From: an uncultured Lachnospiraceae bacterium
GTDB lineage: Bacteria; Bacillota; Clostridia; Lachnospirales; Lachnospiraceae
Direction: 5' to 3'
DNA: 55,018 nucleotides
NCBI GenBank assembly: GCA_910587715.1
Contig: CAJUMV010000027.1
Span: 1 to 55,018, forward strand
Below the pieces are notes generated by a model, which had not been told where the DNA came from, did not search any database, and was given only the letters and a program-made list of their open reading frames with translations. Below are positions 25,610 to 34,478 of the stretch, in pieces. Every line of letters begins with the position of its first letter. The stretch's first letter is position 1. The position numbers and the translations under genes are program-made.

Positions 25610-26341
25610 ATGAAAAATATAATTGATATACATTCCCATATTTTACCCGGTGTGGATGACGGGGCGGCAAGCTATGAAATGAGTATGCAGATGCTTCGAT
25701 GCGCCGCAAACGATGGCATATCCGCAGTCATTCTCACGCCGCATAATAAACCGGGGCACAGGCATATACCTGTTTTTGAAATGATGTCCGGGGTGGAAAA
25801 ACTGCGGGGTATGATGGCGGAAGAAGCGATAGAGATAGAATTGTACATGGGAAGTGAAGTATATTACCGGAGCGGAATATTAGAAAAGTGCGGAAAGGAT
25901 AAAGTCATAACCATGGCAAAATCCCGTTATCTGCTGGTGGAGTTTCATCCGCTGGAAGAGTATGGTTATATCCGAGGCGGGATTTATTCCCTGCTGACGG
26001 AAGGTTATTTTCCTATTCTGGCACATGCAGAGAGGTATCAAAATGTCTGCGCCGAAAAATCCGGCATAAGCGACCTGATTGAAATGGGCTGCTATATACA
26101 GGTGAATGCCGACAGCGTTACAGGAAAATCAGGATTGAAAGCCAGACAGTTTGTAAAAAGCATCTTAAAAAAGGGACAAGTTCATTTTGTCGCAACAGAC
26201 GCGCATGACCTAAAGAAGAGAGCGCCCCGTCTTTCGGACTGCGCGGATTTTATCGGAAAAAAGTATGGCGGGGATTACAGCAGGAAGCTGTTTTTCGATA
26301 ATCCGATGGATGTGATTGGGGATAATGTGATCGTTTTATAA
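25610..26341 (+). CDS. CpsB-type PHP tyrosine phosphatase
   Basis: 243 residues. A manganese-dependent phosphatase of the PHP fold that removes phosphate from the capsule tyrosine kinase. Metal ligands are seen in DIHSHILPGVDDG (residues 5-17), in TPHNKPGH, in the Glu of GSEVYY, in AHAERY and in ATDAHD. The length matches CpsB/CapC (about 243). It heads the operon. Its ATG has no close ribosome site: AAGGAG at 25579 serves instead a five-codon ORF (25597-25614) whose TGA overlaps this ATG, suggesting coupled translation. Confidence 0.93.
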   Translation: MKNIIDIHSHILPGVDDGAASYEMSMQMLRCAANDGISAVILTPHNKPGHRHIPVFEMMSGVEKLRGMMAEEAIEIELYMGSEVYYRSGILEKCGKDKVITMAKSRYLLVEFHPLEEYGYIRGGIYSLLTEGYFPILAHAERYQNVCAEKSGISDLIEMGCYIQVNADSVTGKSGLKARQFVKSILKKGQVHFVATDAHDLKKRAPRLSDCADFIGKKYGGDYSRKLFFDNPMDVIGDNVIVL

Positions 26342-26361
26342 TTTACAGGCAGAGGAACAGG

Positions 26362-27090
26362 ATGGAAGAACACAGGGAAAACAATAACGAAATTGAATTT
26401 GATTTGCTGGAATTTGTCCACATACTGCTCGGCAGATTCTGGGTGATTCTGCTTGCCGTGATTGTGGCTGCGGGGATTGGCTTTGTGGTCAGCGCCTATG
26501 TATTGGCGCCTTTTTATGAATCAACGACAAAAATCTATATTTTAAATAAAACGGACAACACGACAGTTACCTATACCGATGTGCAGATCGGAACCCAGCT
26601 GACGAAGGATTATGCGGAACTGATCAACAGCAGATATGTTATAGAGAAAGTGATCGAACAGCTTTTTCTGGAGGACATAGAGTATGAAGAGCTGATGAAA
26701 AAGGTATCGGTGGATGCGCCTGCGGATACCCGTATCGTATCTATCACAGTGGAGCATACGGACCCGACGCTTGCCATGAATATCGCAAACTGCATCAGAA
26801 AAGTGGCGGAGGAACATATCCAAAATGTCATGGATATCGAAGCGGTGAATGTAGTGGAAACGGCTAATATGCCTACGGAGAAAGCCGGTCCCAGCATTTT
26901 GAAATGGACGCTAATTGGCGGCATGGCGGGCGGATTTCTGGCCTGCGCGGTCATAGCGGTTATCTTTTTACTGGATGATACCATCAAATCTTCGGAGGAT
27001 GTGGAGAAATATCTGGGATTAAGCGTGTTGGCGATGATACCGGTTATTTCGGAAGATACGACTGTGAGAAAGAGTAAGAGGAAAAAGTGA
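26362..27090 (+). CDS. CpsC/Wzz-like polysaccharide co-polymerase
   Basis: 242 residues. A chain-length and kinase-activator protein with two membrane segments: FWVILLAVIVAAGIGFVVSA (about 31-50) and a second near 188-207 (GGMAGGFLACAVIAVIFLL). The outer loop between them has the Wzz-type start (FYESTTKIYILNK). The short cytoplasmic tail after segment two is the expected contact for the kinase encoded next. AGAGGAACAGG lies before the ATG. It overlaps the next gene by one base (TGATG). Confidence 0.92.
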   Translation: MEEHRENNNEIEFDLLEFVHILLGRFWVILLAVIVAAGIGFVVSAYVLAPFYESTTKIYILNKTDNTTVTYTDVQIGTQLTKDYAELINSRYVIEKVIEQLFLEDIEYEELMKKVSVDAPADTRIVSITVEHTDPTLAMNIANCIRKVAEEHIQNVMDIEAVNVVETANMPTEKAGPSILKWTLIGGMAGGFLACAVIAVIFLLDDTIKSSEDVEKYLGLSVLAMIPVISEDTTVRKSKRKK

Positions 27091-29009
27091 TGCAGGAGGT
27101 GAAGCTGTACTTTCAAAAAAAGAACGGGTTTTACACAAAGGAAGCCTTTAAGACGCTGCGCAGCAACATAGAGTTTTGCGGCGATGATGTAAAGGTGATC
27201 GCGGTTACCAGCTGTATGGCGCATGAGGGAAAATCCAGCGTTGCCATGGAACTGGCGAAGTCGTTTGCGGAAGCCGGCAATATGACGCTGCTGATTGACG
27301 CGGACATGCGCAAATCGGTATTGATCGGGCGGTATAAGACGGGCGCGGTGAAATACGGGCTGAGCCATTGCCTGATTGGAAGGAACCAGTTTACGGACTC
27401 GGTATGCGAAACGGATATTCCTAAACTGTACGTGCTTTTTTCAGGTCCGGTGCCGCCTAATCCCAGCGAGCTTCTCGGAAGCAGAAAATTCGTGGAAATG
27501 CTGGATGACATGAGAAAGTCGTTTACCTATATTATTGTGGATACGCCGCCGCTTGGAAGTGTGATAGATGCCGCCGTCGTGGCAAGGAGCTGTGACGGGA
27601 CCCTGCTGGTGATAGAGAATAACGCGATCAGCTACCGCTTTGCCCAGAAGGTGAAAGAGCAGCTGGACAAAACCGGAAGTCGTGTCCTGGGGGTGGTGCT
27701 GAACAAAATTAATATGAGCGTCAAGGGGTATTACGGACATTACGGAAAATATTACGGAAGATATTATGGAAAATATTACGGGAAATATTATGGCGAATAT
27801 GGAGACGAATCCCAGGAGAAGCAGGAGAAAGAAGAACAGCTTCATATAAAGCTGCAGAAGGAATTTTATGAGCAGCAGAAACGGGAAGCGAAGGAGAAAA
27901 AGGAACAGGAAAGGAAGGAGAAACGGCAGAGAAGAAAACAGAAAATCAAGCATATTGCCATAGAGTCGGGTAAATATGTTCTGGCGGCAGCGGCGGCTGT
28001 TTTGCTGGTGGGCGGATTGCTCTTTGGCGGGTTGGAAACCGCGAAAGCTATGGGAAAGAGAAGCCTGTTAAACACTGCGGACAGCAGGCGTCCGGAGCTG
28101 ATGTCCGCCATAGGGAACAGCGAATTGACAAAAGAAGAGGAAATGAGATGGCAGGACGGCTGGGTGAAATATCAGGATACCATTTATCAGTATAATCAGG
28201 ATATCCTCACGTTTCTCATTATGGGTATTGACAAAAACAGCGATGCGGCAGAGGTAAAGGAGGGAACGGATGGCGGTCAGGCGGACGCCCTGTTTCTTGC
28301 CGCTATGAATCCAAAGGATGGGAGTATTAAAATCATCGGAATCAACCGCAACACCATGACGGATATTGATATTTATAACGGGGAGGGCGCTTATATTACC
28401 ACGACGCAAGCCCAGATTGCCGTACAGCACGGTTTCGGCAATGGGATGGAGAAGAGCTGCGAATACCAGAAGCAGGCAGTCCAGCGGCTTTTTTACAATC
28501 TGCCCATACATGGATATGCGGCTGTCAATATGAGCGCGGTTCCTACGATCAACGATGCGTTGGGCGGCATCGATGTGACAGTGATGGAAGATCTGACAAA
28601 GATAGACAAAAATCTTGTGGAAGGCAGCAGGATCCATTTAAGCGGGGAAAGCGCATTCTGGTATGTAAAATACAGGGACACGGATGTTTTTGGTTCCGCT
28701 GACAGGCGTTTGGAACGGCAGCGGCAGTATCTGATTGGTTTTATCGATACGGCACAACAGGAAATCAGCAGCAATCTTTCCGTGGTGCTGGATTTATATA
28801 ATGCGGTATCGCCGCAGATGGTTACTGACATTTCGCTGGATGAGGCAGCTTATCTGGCATCGCTTCTGCCGGGTTATCGGTTTGATGAGAAGGATTTCTA
28901 TCTCATGGAAGGCGAGACGGTGATGGGCGAGGAATTTGAAGAATTTTACCCGGATGAAGATGCTTTGTATAAGCTGATTCTGGATGTGTTTTATGAAAAG
29001 GTGGAGTAG
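27090..29009 (+). CDS. Tyrosine autokinase fused to an LCP-family ligase
   Basis: 639 residues joining two proteins that are normally separate. Residues 1-210 are a CpsD-like bacterial tyrosine kinase: Walker A HEGKSS (46-51), Walker A' LLIDADMRK (68-76), Walker B IIVDTPP (149-155). Residues 213-239 form a Tyr cluster with repeated YYGK units (12 tyrosines), the usual autophosphorylation site. A charged Lys/Glu helix (240-290) and a membrane segment (298-314) follow. The outer part (about 372-590) is a LytR-CpsA-Psr domain: FLIMGID, QADALFLAA, IIGINRNTM, and a KYRDTD with ADRRLERQRQ block, which attaches polymers to peptidoglycan. The topology is consistent, kinase inside and ligase outside. 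Start 27090 is an ATG overlapping the CpsC stop. Confidence 0.9.
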   Translation: MQEVKLYFQKKNGFYTKEAFKTLRSNIEFCGDDVKVIAVTSCMAHEGKSSVAMELAKSFAEAGNMTLLIDADMRKSVLIGRYKTGAVKYGLSHCLIGRNQFTDSVCETDIPKLYVLFSGPVPPNPSELLGSRKFVEMLDDMRKSFTYIIVDTPPLGSVIDAAVVARSCDGTLLVIENNAISYRFAQKVKEQLDKTGSRVLGVVLNKINMSVKGYYGHYGKYYGRYYGKYYGKYYGEYGDESQEKQEKEEQLHIKLQKEFYEQQKREAKEKKEQERKEKRQRRKQKIKHIAIESGKYVLAAAAAVLLVGGLLFGGLETAKAMGKRSLLNTADSRRPELMSAIGNSELTKEEEMRWQDGWVKYQDTIYQYNQDILTFLIMGIDKNSDAAEVKEGTDGGQADALFLAAMNPKDGSIKIIGINRNTMTDIDIYNGEGAYITTTQAQIAVQHGFGNGMEKSCEYQKQAVQRLFYNLPIHGYAAVNMSAVPTINDALGGIDVTVMEDLTKIDKNLVEGSRIHLSGESAFWYVKYRDTDVFGSADRRLERQRQYLIGFIDTAQQEISSNLSVVLDLYNAVSPQMVTDISLDEAAYLASLLPGYRFDEKDFYLMEGETVMGEEFEEFYPDEDALYKLILDVFYEKVE

Positions 29010-29012
29010 GTT

Positions 29013-29882
29013 ATGCAAAGCAATCTGAAAAAGGCAGGTATTCTGGCGGGGCTGCTGCTAGTCATCGCCGCAGTCAGTGTGGGCGGAAGTATTTATATAG
29101 AAGGAAGCGTGGCGGAAACGCCGGAAAATGAGACGGTGACTGCAGAGAGTGAGGCAGAAACATCGAGAAATGAGGCGGTGCTGCCAGAGAGTACGGCAGA
29201 AATCTTAGAGAATACAGGAAACGATGCCGAATCGAGCCGCACAGAAGATGCGGCTGATGAAAGTGCGGAGGACAAACGGATTGATTTTGACGCGCTGTAT
29301 GAGGAAAATCCCGATATTTTCGCTTGGTTATGCGTTCCCGGCACGGAGATAGATTATCCTGTTTTGCAGAGCGGGCAGTCAGACACTTTTTATGAGAACC
29401 ATAATGCGTATGGGGAAGAAGATGATGCGGGAGCCGTTTATATAGAGCTTGCGAATTTGACAAGTATGTGTGACTTTAACACGGTGGTGCATGGAAAAGC
29501 GGGAGCGAATGGGAACGGTCTGTTTGCGGATCTGTACAGGTTTCAAGATCCGGATTTTTTTAAGGAACATGAATATGCGTATGTGTATCTGGATGGGAAT
29601 GTCCTGGTTTATGAGATTTTTGCCGCTTATGAAAGAGAGGACACAAGCCTGATCCGCACCTATGATTTCACGTATCTGTCGGGATGCCAGCAGTTTCTGG
29701 ACGACCTGTACGCGACAAGGGATATGGGGATGAACCTGCGGGAAGGCTGGGAAGGTGTCAATGCATATCATTATCTGATTACCCTCACGACGCGGGATGA
29801 AAAAACAGGACGGCAGTTTATCGTGACAGCCGCGCTGATACAGGATACGGAAGGCACGATCAGCAGAATCGTGACAGAATAG
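29013..29882 (+). CDS. Class B sortase-like protein lacking catalytic Cys and His
   Basis: 289 residues. An N-terminal membrane anchor (9-28) and a Glu/Ser/Thr-rich stalk (30-90) precede a fold that follows class B sortases closely: NPDIFAWLCVPGTEIDYPVL, FYENHNAYG, LFADLYRFQDPDFF, and a C-terminal LITLTT strand. In active enzymes the strand ends in TLSTC and the His lies in YGH. Here the positions read TLTTR (Arg 261) and HGK (Lys 162); the Arg of the triad (R267) remains. The Arg codon is CGG, more than one change from a Cys codon. It is therefore probably not a transpeptidase. It lies four bases after the kinase-LCP gene and may bind or guide substrate. Confidence 0.82.
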   Translation: MQSNLKKAGILAGLLLVIAAVSVGGSIYIEGSVAETPENETVTAESEAETSRNEAVLPESTAEILENTGNDAESSRTEDAADESAEDKRIDFDALYEENPDIFAWLCVPGTEIDYPVLQSGQSDTFYENHNAYGEEDDAGAVYIELANLTSMCDFNTVVHGKAGANGNGLFADLYRFQDPDFFKEHEYAYVYLDGNVLVYEIFAAYEREDTSLIRTYDFTYLSGCQQFLDDLYATRDMGMNLREGWEGVNAYHYLITLTTRDEKTGRQFIVTAALIQDTEGTISRIVTE

Positions 29883-29957
29883 ATACGGATAAAAGATGTT
29901 ATTTGCGTTTTCAACGTGAATATAAACCACACTTAAGTGATGAAAGGAGGTTTTCGA

Positions 29958-30668
29958 ATGAAAAAGTTTTTAGCGCTTGCCCTGGCAGGAAGCATGCTGT
30001 TTACCATGCCTGTTATGACGGCGCAGGCGGTAGAGGACAGCGTGGAGGATGATGCCGGGGATGATACTGGAGACGATGCAGGAGATGACTCCGGGGATGA
30101 TGCAGGGGAAGAGACCGGGAGTAAGAGCCCGAGCGCATCCACTGTAAAACCGAAGCCGAAAAAGAAGCCGGTGCGTGAAGAGGCGGCGACGCCGGTGCCG
30201 ACGGTGGAAGCATCTTCTGCACCGACAGCCGTAGTGCAGGCGGCGGCAGCGGAAGGAAAGACGGTTGGCGAGTATATGAATAATGCGGTCATTGCAGTCC
30301 CGGGTCTTGAGAATGCTGTGCCGATCGGACAGGGCGGACATGTGATCATCAACGGAGCGCCCAGCAATCAGGTGTTTTCTGTGTTAAAGCCTGCGCTTGC
30401 ACATGTCAATTCGGCAAAATTGTTTGCGGCTTCCTTGGGTGGCAGGGTGCTGACTGTCGCGCGCGTGAGCGCATCCATAAACGGCTTTCAGAGCGCGCGG
30501 GTGAATTTTTATATGAAAGGTGTTACCGCCGGACAGAACATAAAAGTTTTCCAGAACGTTAATGGTCAGTGGCTGGAGGTCAGCGTGGTAGAAATCAGGG
30601 CGGATCATGTCGTAGTCGATATGACGGGTCTTGGAACTCTGGCGTTTATTGAAACGGCAGGAGAGTAA
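29958..30668 (+). CDS. Secreted acidic protein in the capsule operon
   Basis: 236 residues from ATG 29958, which has AAAGGAGG eight bases upstream; an earlier ATG at 29937 is inside that leader. A signal peptide (MKKFLALALAGSMLFTMPVM, cleavage near AQA) is followed by repeats of DD-(A/T/S)-GDD, a Pro/Lys linker, and a C-terminal beta-like domain with KPALAHVNSAKLFAASLGG and GVTAGQNIKVFQNVNGQW. No LPxTG or NPxTx-like sorting signal is seen. Function unknown. Its place between the sortase-like gene and the sugar transferase suggests a surface role in capsule export or attachment. Confidence 0.7.
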   Translation: MKKFLALALAGSMLFTMPVMTAQAVEDSVEDDAGDDTGDDAGDDSGDDAGEETGSKSPSASTVKPKPKKKPVREEAATPVPTVEASSAPTAVVQAAAAEGKTVGEYMNNAVIAVPGLENAVPIGQGGHVIINGAPSNQVFSVLKPALAHVNSAKLFAASLGGRVLTVARVSASINGFQSARVNFYMKGVTAGQNIKVFQNVNGQWLEVSVVEIRADHVVVDMTGLGTLAFIETAGE

Positions 30669-30726
30669 TGCAGAATGAGAACTGGGAAGTATTGATGTCT
30701 TCCGAATAAAAGTGTGGGGTCGCGTG

Positions 30727-30745
30727 CTGCCGCTTTAGGCGGCAG
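30727..30745 (+). other. Short perfect hairpin before the sugar transferase gene
   Basis: CTGCCGC and GCGGCAG form a 7-bp GC stem with a five-base loop and no T-run, so it is not a standard terminator. It may protect or attenuate the operon transcript. Nothing else is seen in 30669-30781. Confidence 0.45.
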
Positions 30746-30781
30746 TACAGTCGGCGTAAATGACATGACGGAGATAAGAGA

Positions 30782-31492
30782 ATGCAGCAGGAGCGGATTG
30801 TGACAGATACCATAGAAAAACCGATTTTTCGGATTGTGAACGCAAGTTCTGAAAGATGTAATATACGAGAGATATACCGGCGCAAAAGCGCGGTATATAA
30901 ACTGATGAAAAGAATCATGGACATCCTTCTGTCGGCGGCGGCACTTGTTATTCTTTCCCCTGTCTTTTTGATTACGGCTGTTCTGATCAAGAGTGAGGAT
31001 CACGGACCGGTATTTTTTGTGCAGCAGAGGGCAGGAAAGGATATGAGACCGTTTGCCATTTATAAATTTCGCAGCATGTATGTAAATGCGGATGAAAAAA
31101 TGCGGGAAATGATGATAGATAACGAGCAGACCGGACATGCCTTTAAGATTAAAGACGACCCGAGAATTACCAGAGTGGGTAAAGTGATAAGGCGTTTTTC
31201 CATAGATGAACTGCCGCAGCTTATCAATATCATCAAGGGCGATATGAGCATCGTAGGTCCGAGACCAATCCTGACGTTCCAGATGGAGGCGTGCAGCCCC
31301 TACGAGAGACAGCGGCTTGTGGTGCAGCCGGGGCTTACCTGTTACTGGCAGATCGGCGGCAGAGCGAATGTGTCATGGGAGGAATGGGTGGAACTGGATT
31401 TGGATTACATAGAGGATATGGGGTTTTGGACGGATTGTAAGATGATTTTGAGGACGGTTCCGGTGGTTTTTAGAGGGGATGGGGCGTATTAG
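30782..31492 (+). CDS. Initiating sugar-phosphate transferase (CpsE/WcaJ type)
   Basis: 236 residues. It loads the first sugar phosphate onto undecaprenyl phosphate. One membrane segment (about 47-66, LLSAAALVILSPVFLITAVL) is followed by the catalytic domain of the PglC/WcaJ family: YKFRSMYVNADEKM, RRFSIDELPQLINIIKGDMS and GPRPI. The length and single segment fit the short form rather than the five-segment WbaP form. GGAG lies nine bases before the ATG. It marks the switch from the assembly and control genes to the AT-rich sugar-specific block, which begins four bases later. The sugar cannot be told. Confidence 0.93.
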   Translation: MQQERIVTDTIEKPIFRIVNASSERCNIREIYRRKSAVYKLMKRIMDILLSAAALVILSPVFLITAVLIKSEDHGPVFFVQQRAGKDMRPFAIYKFRSMYVNADEKMREMMIDNEQTGHAFKIKDDPRITRVGKVIRRFSIDELPQLINIIKGDMSIVGPRPILTFQMEACSPYERQRLVVQPGLTCYWQIGGRANVSWEEWVELDLDYIEDMGFWTDCKMILRTVPVVFRGDGAY

Positions 31493-31495
31493 AAT

Positions 31496-32539
31496 ATGAA
31501 TCCAAGAGTAAATGTTATCGTTCCGGTATATAATGTTGCACCATATTTAACTGTTTTTTTTGAATCTTTAATGAATCAAACATTTCAAGACTTTGATGTG
31601 TGGGTGGTGAATGATAAATCAACAGATAGTTCACTTGAAATAATTAAATATTATGCCGATAAGGTTCCTTCGAAAATTCATGTTATTAATAATTCTGTCA
31701 ATATGGGATTATGTGAGGCAAGAAATGCTGGATTAAGTCAATGCGATAGTAACGGAGAATATATCCTTTTGTTGGATCCAGACGATTATATTGAAATTAC
31801 ATATATGGAGAAAATGGTAAATGTCGCTGACAAATATCATGCGGATTTGACCATATGTGGTATGGAGAGATTTGATGATAGGACAGGCAAGTGCATATGC
31901 AAGGAAATGATTAACAATCCAGAAGAAGTAATAACGGATATTATGAATTTTGAAATGCTCGGATACATGAACCCGGTCGTATGGAATAAGTTATTCAGAA
32001 GAACAGTCATCGGAGAAATAAAGTTTACAACAATTAAAAGATCTGAAGATACAGTTTTTTTGTTTTCTGTTTTGCCTAATATAAGATCTATTAAATTTGT
32101 AAATGAAATTTTATATCATTATAGATTAAGAGATACATCATTGTCTGGTTCCATTAGTGATGAAATATATGAATCTATGCTGGAAGGATTTAAGGAAACA
32201 AAGGAAAAATTCTGCAGTGATAGCAGATATAAAGCATTTATGGATTTGTTTGTTGTGCAGATGTTTATTCGCTGTGGCTTAGGCGGAGCCTGTAGACTGT
32301 CTTTTCGGAATATGAAGAAAGCACCATACTATGTAAAGAAAACAAAAAAATATATGGATGAATATTTCCCAGAATGGCGCGAGAATAGGTATTTATCTTT
32401 AAGGCAATGTTGGAAAAGAAAGTTCCACGCATTTGCAGTTAGTTGTACGGCAACATTATATAAAATTCATTTGTTTGTTCTTTTTATATATGCTTATTGG
32501 TTAATAAGCAATGTTTGCAAGAGAGATTTTAGAGTATGA
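31496..32539 (+). CDS. Glycosyltransferase family 2
   Basis: 347 residues. GT-A fold: VNVIVPVYNVAPYLTVFFES (4-23), WVVNDKSTDSS, and the metal-binding LLLDPDDYIE at about 97-106. The C-terminus has a hydrophobic helix (IHLFVLFIYAYWLISNV) that may touch the membrane. It presumably adds the second or a later sugar to the lipid-linked repeat. It starts four bases after the sugar transferase. AT-rich codon use begins here and lasts to the flippase. Confidence 0.9.
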   Translation: MNPRVNVIVPVYNVAPYLTVFFESLMNQTFQDFDVWVVNDKSTDSSLEIIKYYADKVPSKIHVINNSVNMGLCEARNAGLSQCDSNGEYILLLDPDDYIEITYMEKMVNVADKYHADLTICGMERFDDRTGKCICKEMINNPEEVITDIMNFEMLGYMNPVVWNKLFRRTVIGEIKFTTIKRSEDTVFLFSVLPNIRSIKFVNEILYHYRLRDTSLSGSISDEIYESMLEGFKETKEKFCSDSRYKAFMDLFVVQMFIRCGLGGACRLSFRNMKKAPYYVKKTKKYMDEYFPEWRENRYLSLRQCWKRKFHAFAVSCTATLYKIHLFVLFIYAYWLISNVCKRDFRV

Positions 32540-32560
32540 ATGACGGCGGAGGAACTATAA

Positions 32561-33400
32561 TTGATACCTAAAGTGATACATTATTGCTGGTTTGGCGAGA
32601 ATCAGCTTTCTGAAAAAACGCTAAAATGTATAGAAAGTTGGAGAAGGTATTGTAAAGATTATGAAATCATTCAATGGAATGAAAACAACTTTGATATTCA
32701 TTGCAATCACTATGTGGAAGAGGCTTATAAACATAAGAAATGGGCTTTTGTAAGTGATTATGTAAGATTATATATTGTATATAACGAAGGGGGAATATAT
32801 TTTGATACGGATGTGGAGCTGATTAAGGATATTGACGATTTGAGAAATTTAGAAGCCTTTTTTGCCCAAGAAACTAACGGAATGGTAAATACAGGACTTG
32901 GATTTGGGGCAGAAAAAGGAAACAGAATTGTTAAATTGATGATGGATGAATACGAAAAGGCTTTATTTGTATCAGCATATGGGGAATTGGATTTATTGCC
33001 GTGTCCTATTAGAAATACAAAAGCGTTGTTTGAATTAGGCTATCAAAAAAATGGAAAGACTCAGACTGTGATGAATGCGAAAGTTTATGCCGCTGATTTT
33101 TTTTGCCCGTATGATTATATAAGAAATAAATTGAGTATTACGTGTAATACTTATACGATTCATCATTATATAGGTTCGTGGGATTATTCAGCTGAGATTA
33201 AGAATAAATATAAGATATTTTATCTTTGCTTTGGACATCATATAGGACATTTTATATGCGAAGCAGGGGAGAAGATAAGAAATGAAGGGCTTGTGAATGC
33301 GGCAGGGTTTATTAGATACAGAATAAGAGATAAGTTGAAGAAAGTTTGGTTATCAAATGGAAAAATCAAATGTAAGAAAAAGAGGTATAGAGCAGATTGA
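32561..33400 (+). CDS. GT32-like capsular glycosyltransferase
   Basis: 279 residues. It starts with TTG, supported by CGGAGG at proper distance and by the family N-terminus (IPKVIHYCWFG). The DXD motif is in GGIYFDTDVELI (about 82-93), as in the Och1/GT32 group with the typical preceding DYVRLYIVYNEGG. Soluble, with a basic C-terminus. It transfers a hexose to the growing repeat; donor unknown. The last 44 bases overlap the Stealth gene. Confidence 0.88.
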   Translation: MIPKVIHYCWFGENQLSEKTLKCIESWRRYCKDYEIIQWNENNFDIHCNHYVEEAYKHKKWAFVSDYVRLYIVYNEGGIYFDTDVELIKDIDDLRNLEAFFAQETNGMVNTGLGFGAEKGNRIVKLMMDEYEKALFVSAYGELDLLPCPIRNTKALFELGYQKNGKTQTVMNAKVYAADFFCPYDYIRNKLSITCNTYTIHHYIGSWDYSAEIKNKYKIFYLCFGHHIGHFICEAGEKIRNEGLVNAAGFIRYRIRDKLKKVWLSNGKIKCKKKRYRAD

Positions 33401-34385
33401 CTTTGTCATTACATGGGTAGATGGAAATGATATAGAATGGCAGCGGCAAAAAAGAAGTTATTTAGGGAAAGGAGATACTGATGATAGAGTTGTAAGGTAT
33501 CGTGACTGGGATAATTTACAATATTGGTTCAGAGGAGTTGAAAAATATGCACCTTGGGTTAATAAAATATACTTTGTTACTTGCGGACAACTTCCAGTTT
33601 GGCTGAATACAGAGCATGAAAAGCTGGTTACAGTAGAGCATAAAGATTTTATGGAGATGCGTCACTTGCCTACTTTTAATTCTGCTGCGATTGAAGTGAA
33701 CTTGCATAAAATTAACGGGCTATCTGATAAATTTGTTTATTTTAATGATGATACGTTTCTTATTTCACCCGTCAGTATATCAGACTTTTTTCGACATAAT
33801 AAACCAGTAGATAGAGGCATAGAAAATGTGATTCCCCTTAAATTTGACAAAGATCTTATTGTTAATAGTATCATGCGCAATCATGCGATGGTAATTAATG
33901 CACATTTTGATAAGGGCATATTTATTAAAAATAATTGGCAAAAGTGGTTTTCCATCCGAAACGGACCGGATGTAATAAGGAATATCTTACTTTCTTTTTG
34001 GAGAGATTTTTGCGGTTTTAAAACATTTCATTTACCAACGTCATTCCTGAAGTCAACTTTTCAGGAAGTCGCTTCATTAGAGACAGAAATATTAGAAAGA
34101 ACATCGTCACACAGGTTTAGGACAGGGAGTGACGTTAGCCAGTGGTTGTTTCAGAACTGGCAGATTATGTCTGGCAATTACGAATTGCCGAAACGTAAGT
34201 GTGGTCAATATTTTGCAGCAAATATGGATAATGTTGATTATATCCATAACGTAATAAAAAGGCATAAATATAAAATAATATGTATTAATGATGAAATATA
34301 TGATAATAATTTTGAAAGGATAAAATATGCCATTAATAGTGCCTTTGATGAAATTTTACACGAAAAAAGCATGTATGAAAAATAA
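33357..34385 (+). CDS. Stealth-family capsule sugar-phosphate transferase
   Basis: 342 residues. The CR1 motif is IDFVITWVDGNDIEW (about 14-28). CR2 runs from RDWDNLQYWFRGVEKYAPWV, through KIYFVTCGQLPVWLN, to HLPTFNSAAIE and VYFNDDTFL. CR3 and CR4-like parts follow. Stealth proteins move hexose-1-phosphate to make phosphodiester links in capsules and are related to human GNPTAB. This predicts a phosphate-containing polymer. It overlaps the GT32 gene by 44 bp; no better internal start is visible. Confidence 0.9.
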   Translation: MEKSNVRKRGIEQIDFVITWVDGNDIEWQRQKRSYLGKGDTDDRVVRYRDWDNLQYWFRGVEKYAPWVNKIYFVTCGQLPVWLNTEHEKLVTVEHKDFMEMRHLPTFNSAAIEVNLHKINGLSDKFVYFNDDTFLISPVSISDFFRHNKPVDRGIENVIPLKFDKDLIVNSIMRNHAMVINAHFDKGIFIKNNWQKWFSIRNGPDVIRNILLSFWRDFCGFKTFHLPTSFLKSTFQEVASLETEILERTSSHRFRTGSDVSQWLFQNWQIMSGNYELPKRKCGQYFAANMDNVDYIHNVIKRHKYKIICINDEIYDNNFERIKYAINSAFDEILHEKSMYEK

Positions 34386-34478
34386 CATGTTTATTATAGA
34401 AAATATTGACAAGTGCAGATCTTCTGATGTGAGCAAGAGGATTCACATGCAGTAATTGGGAAAAAGAAGGTGCGAAAC

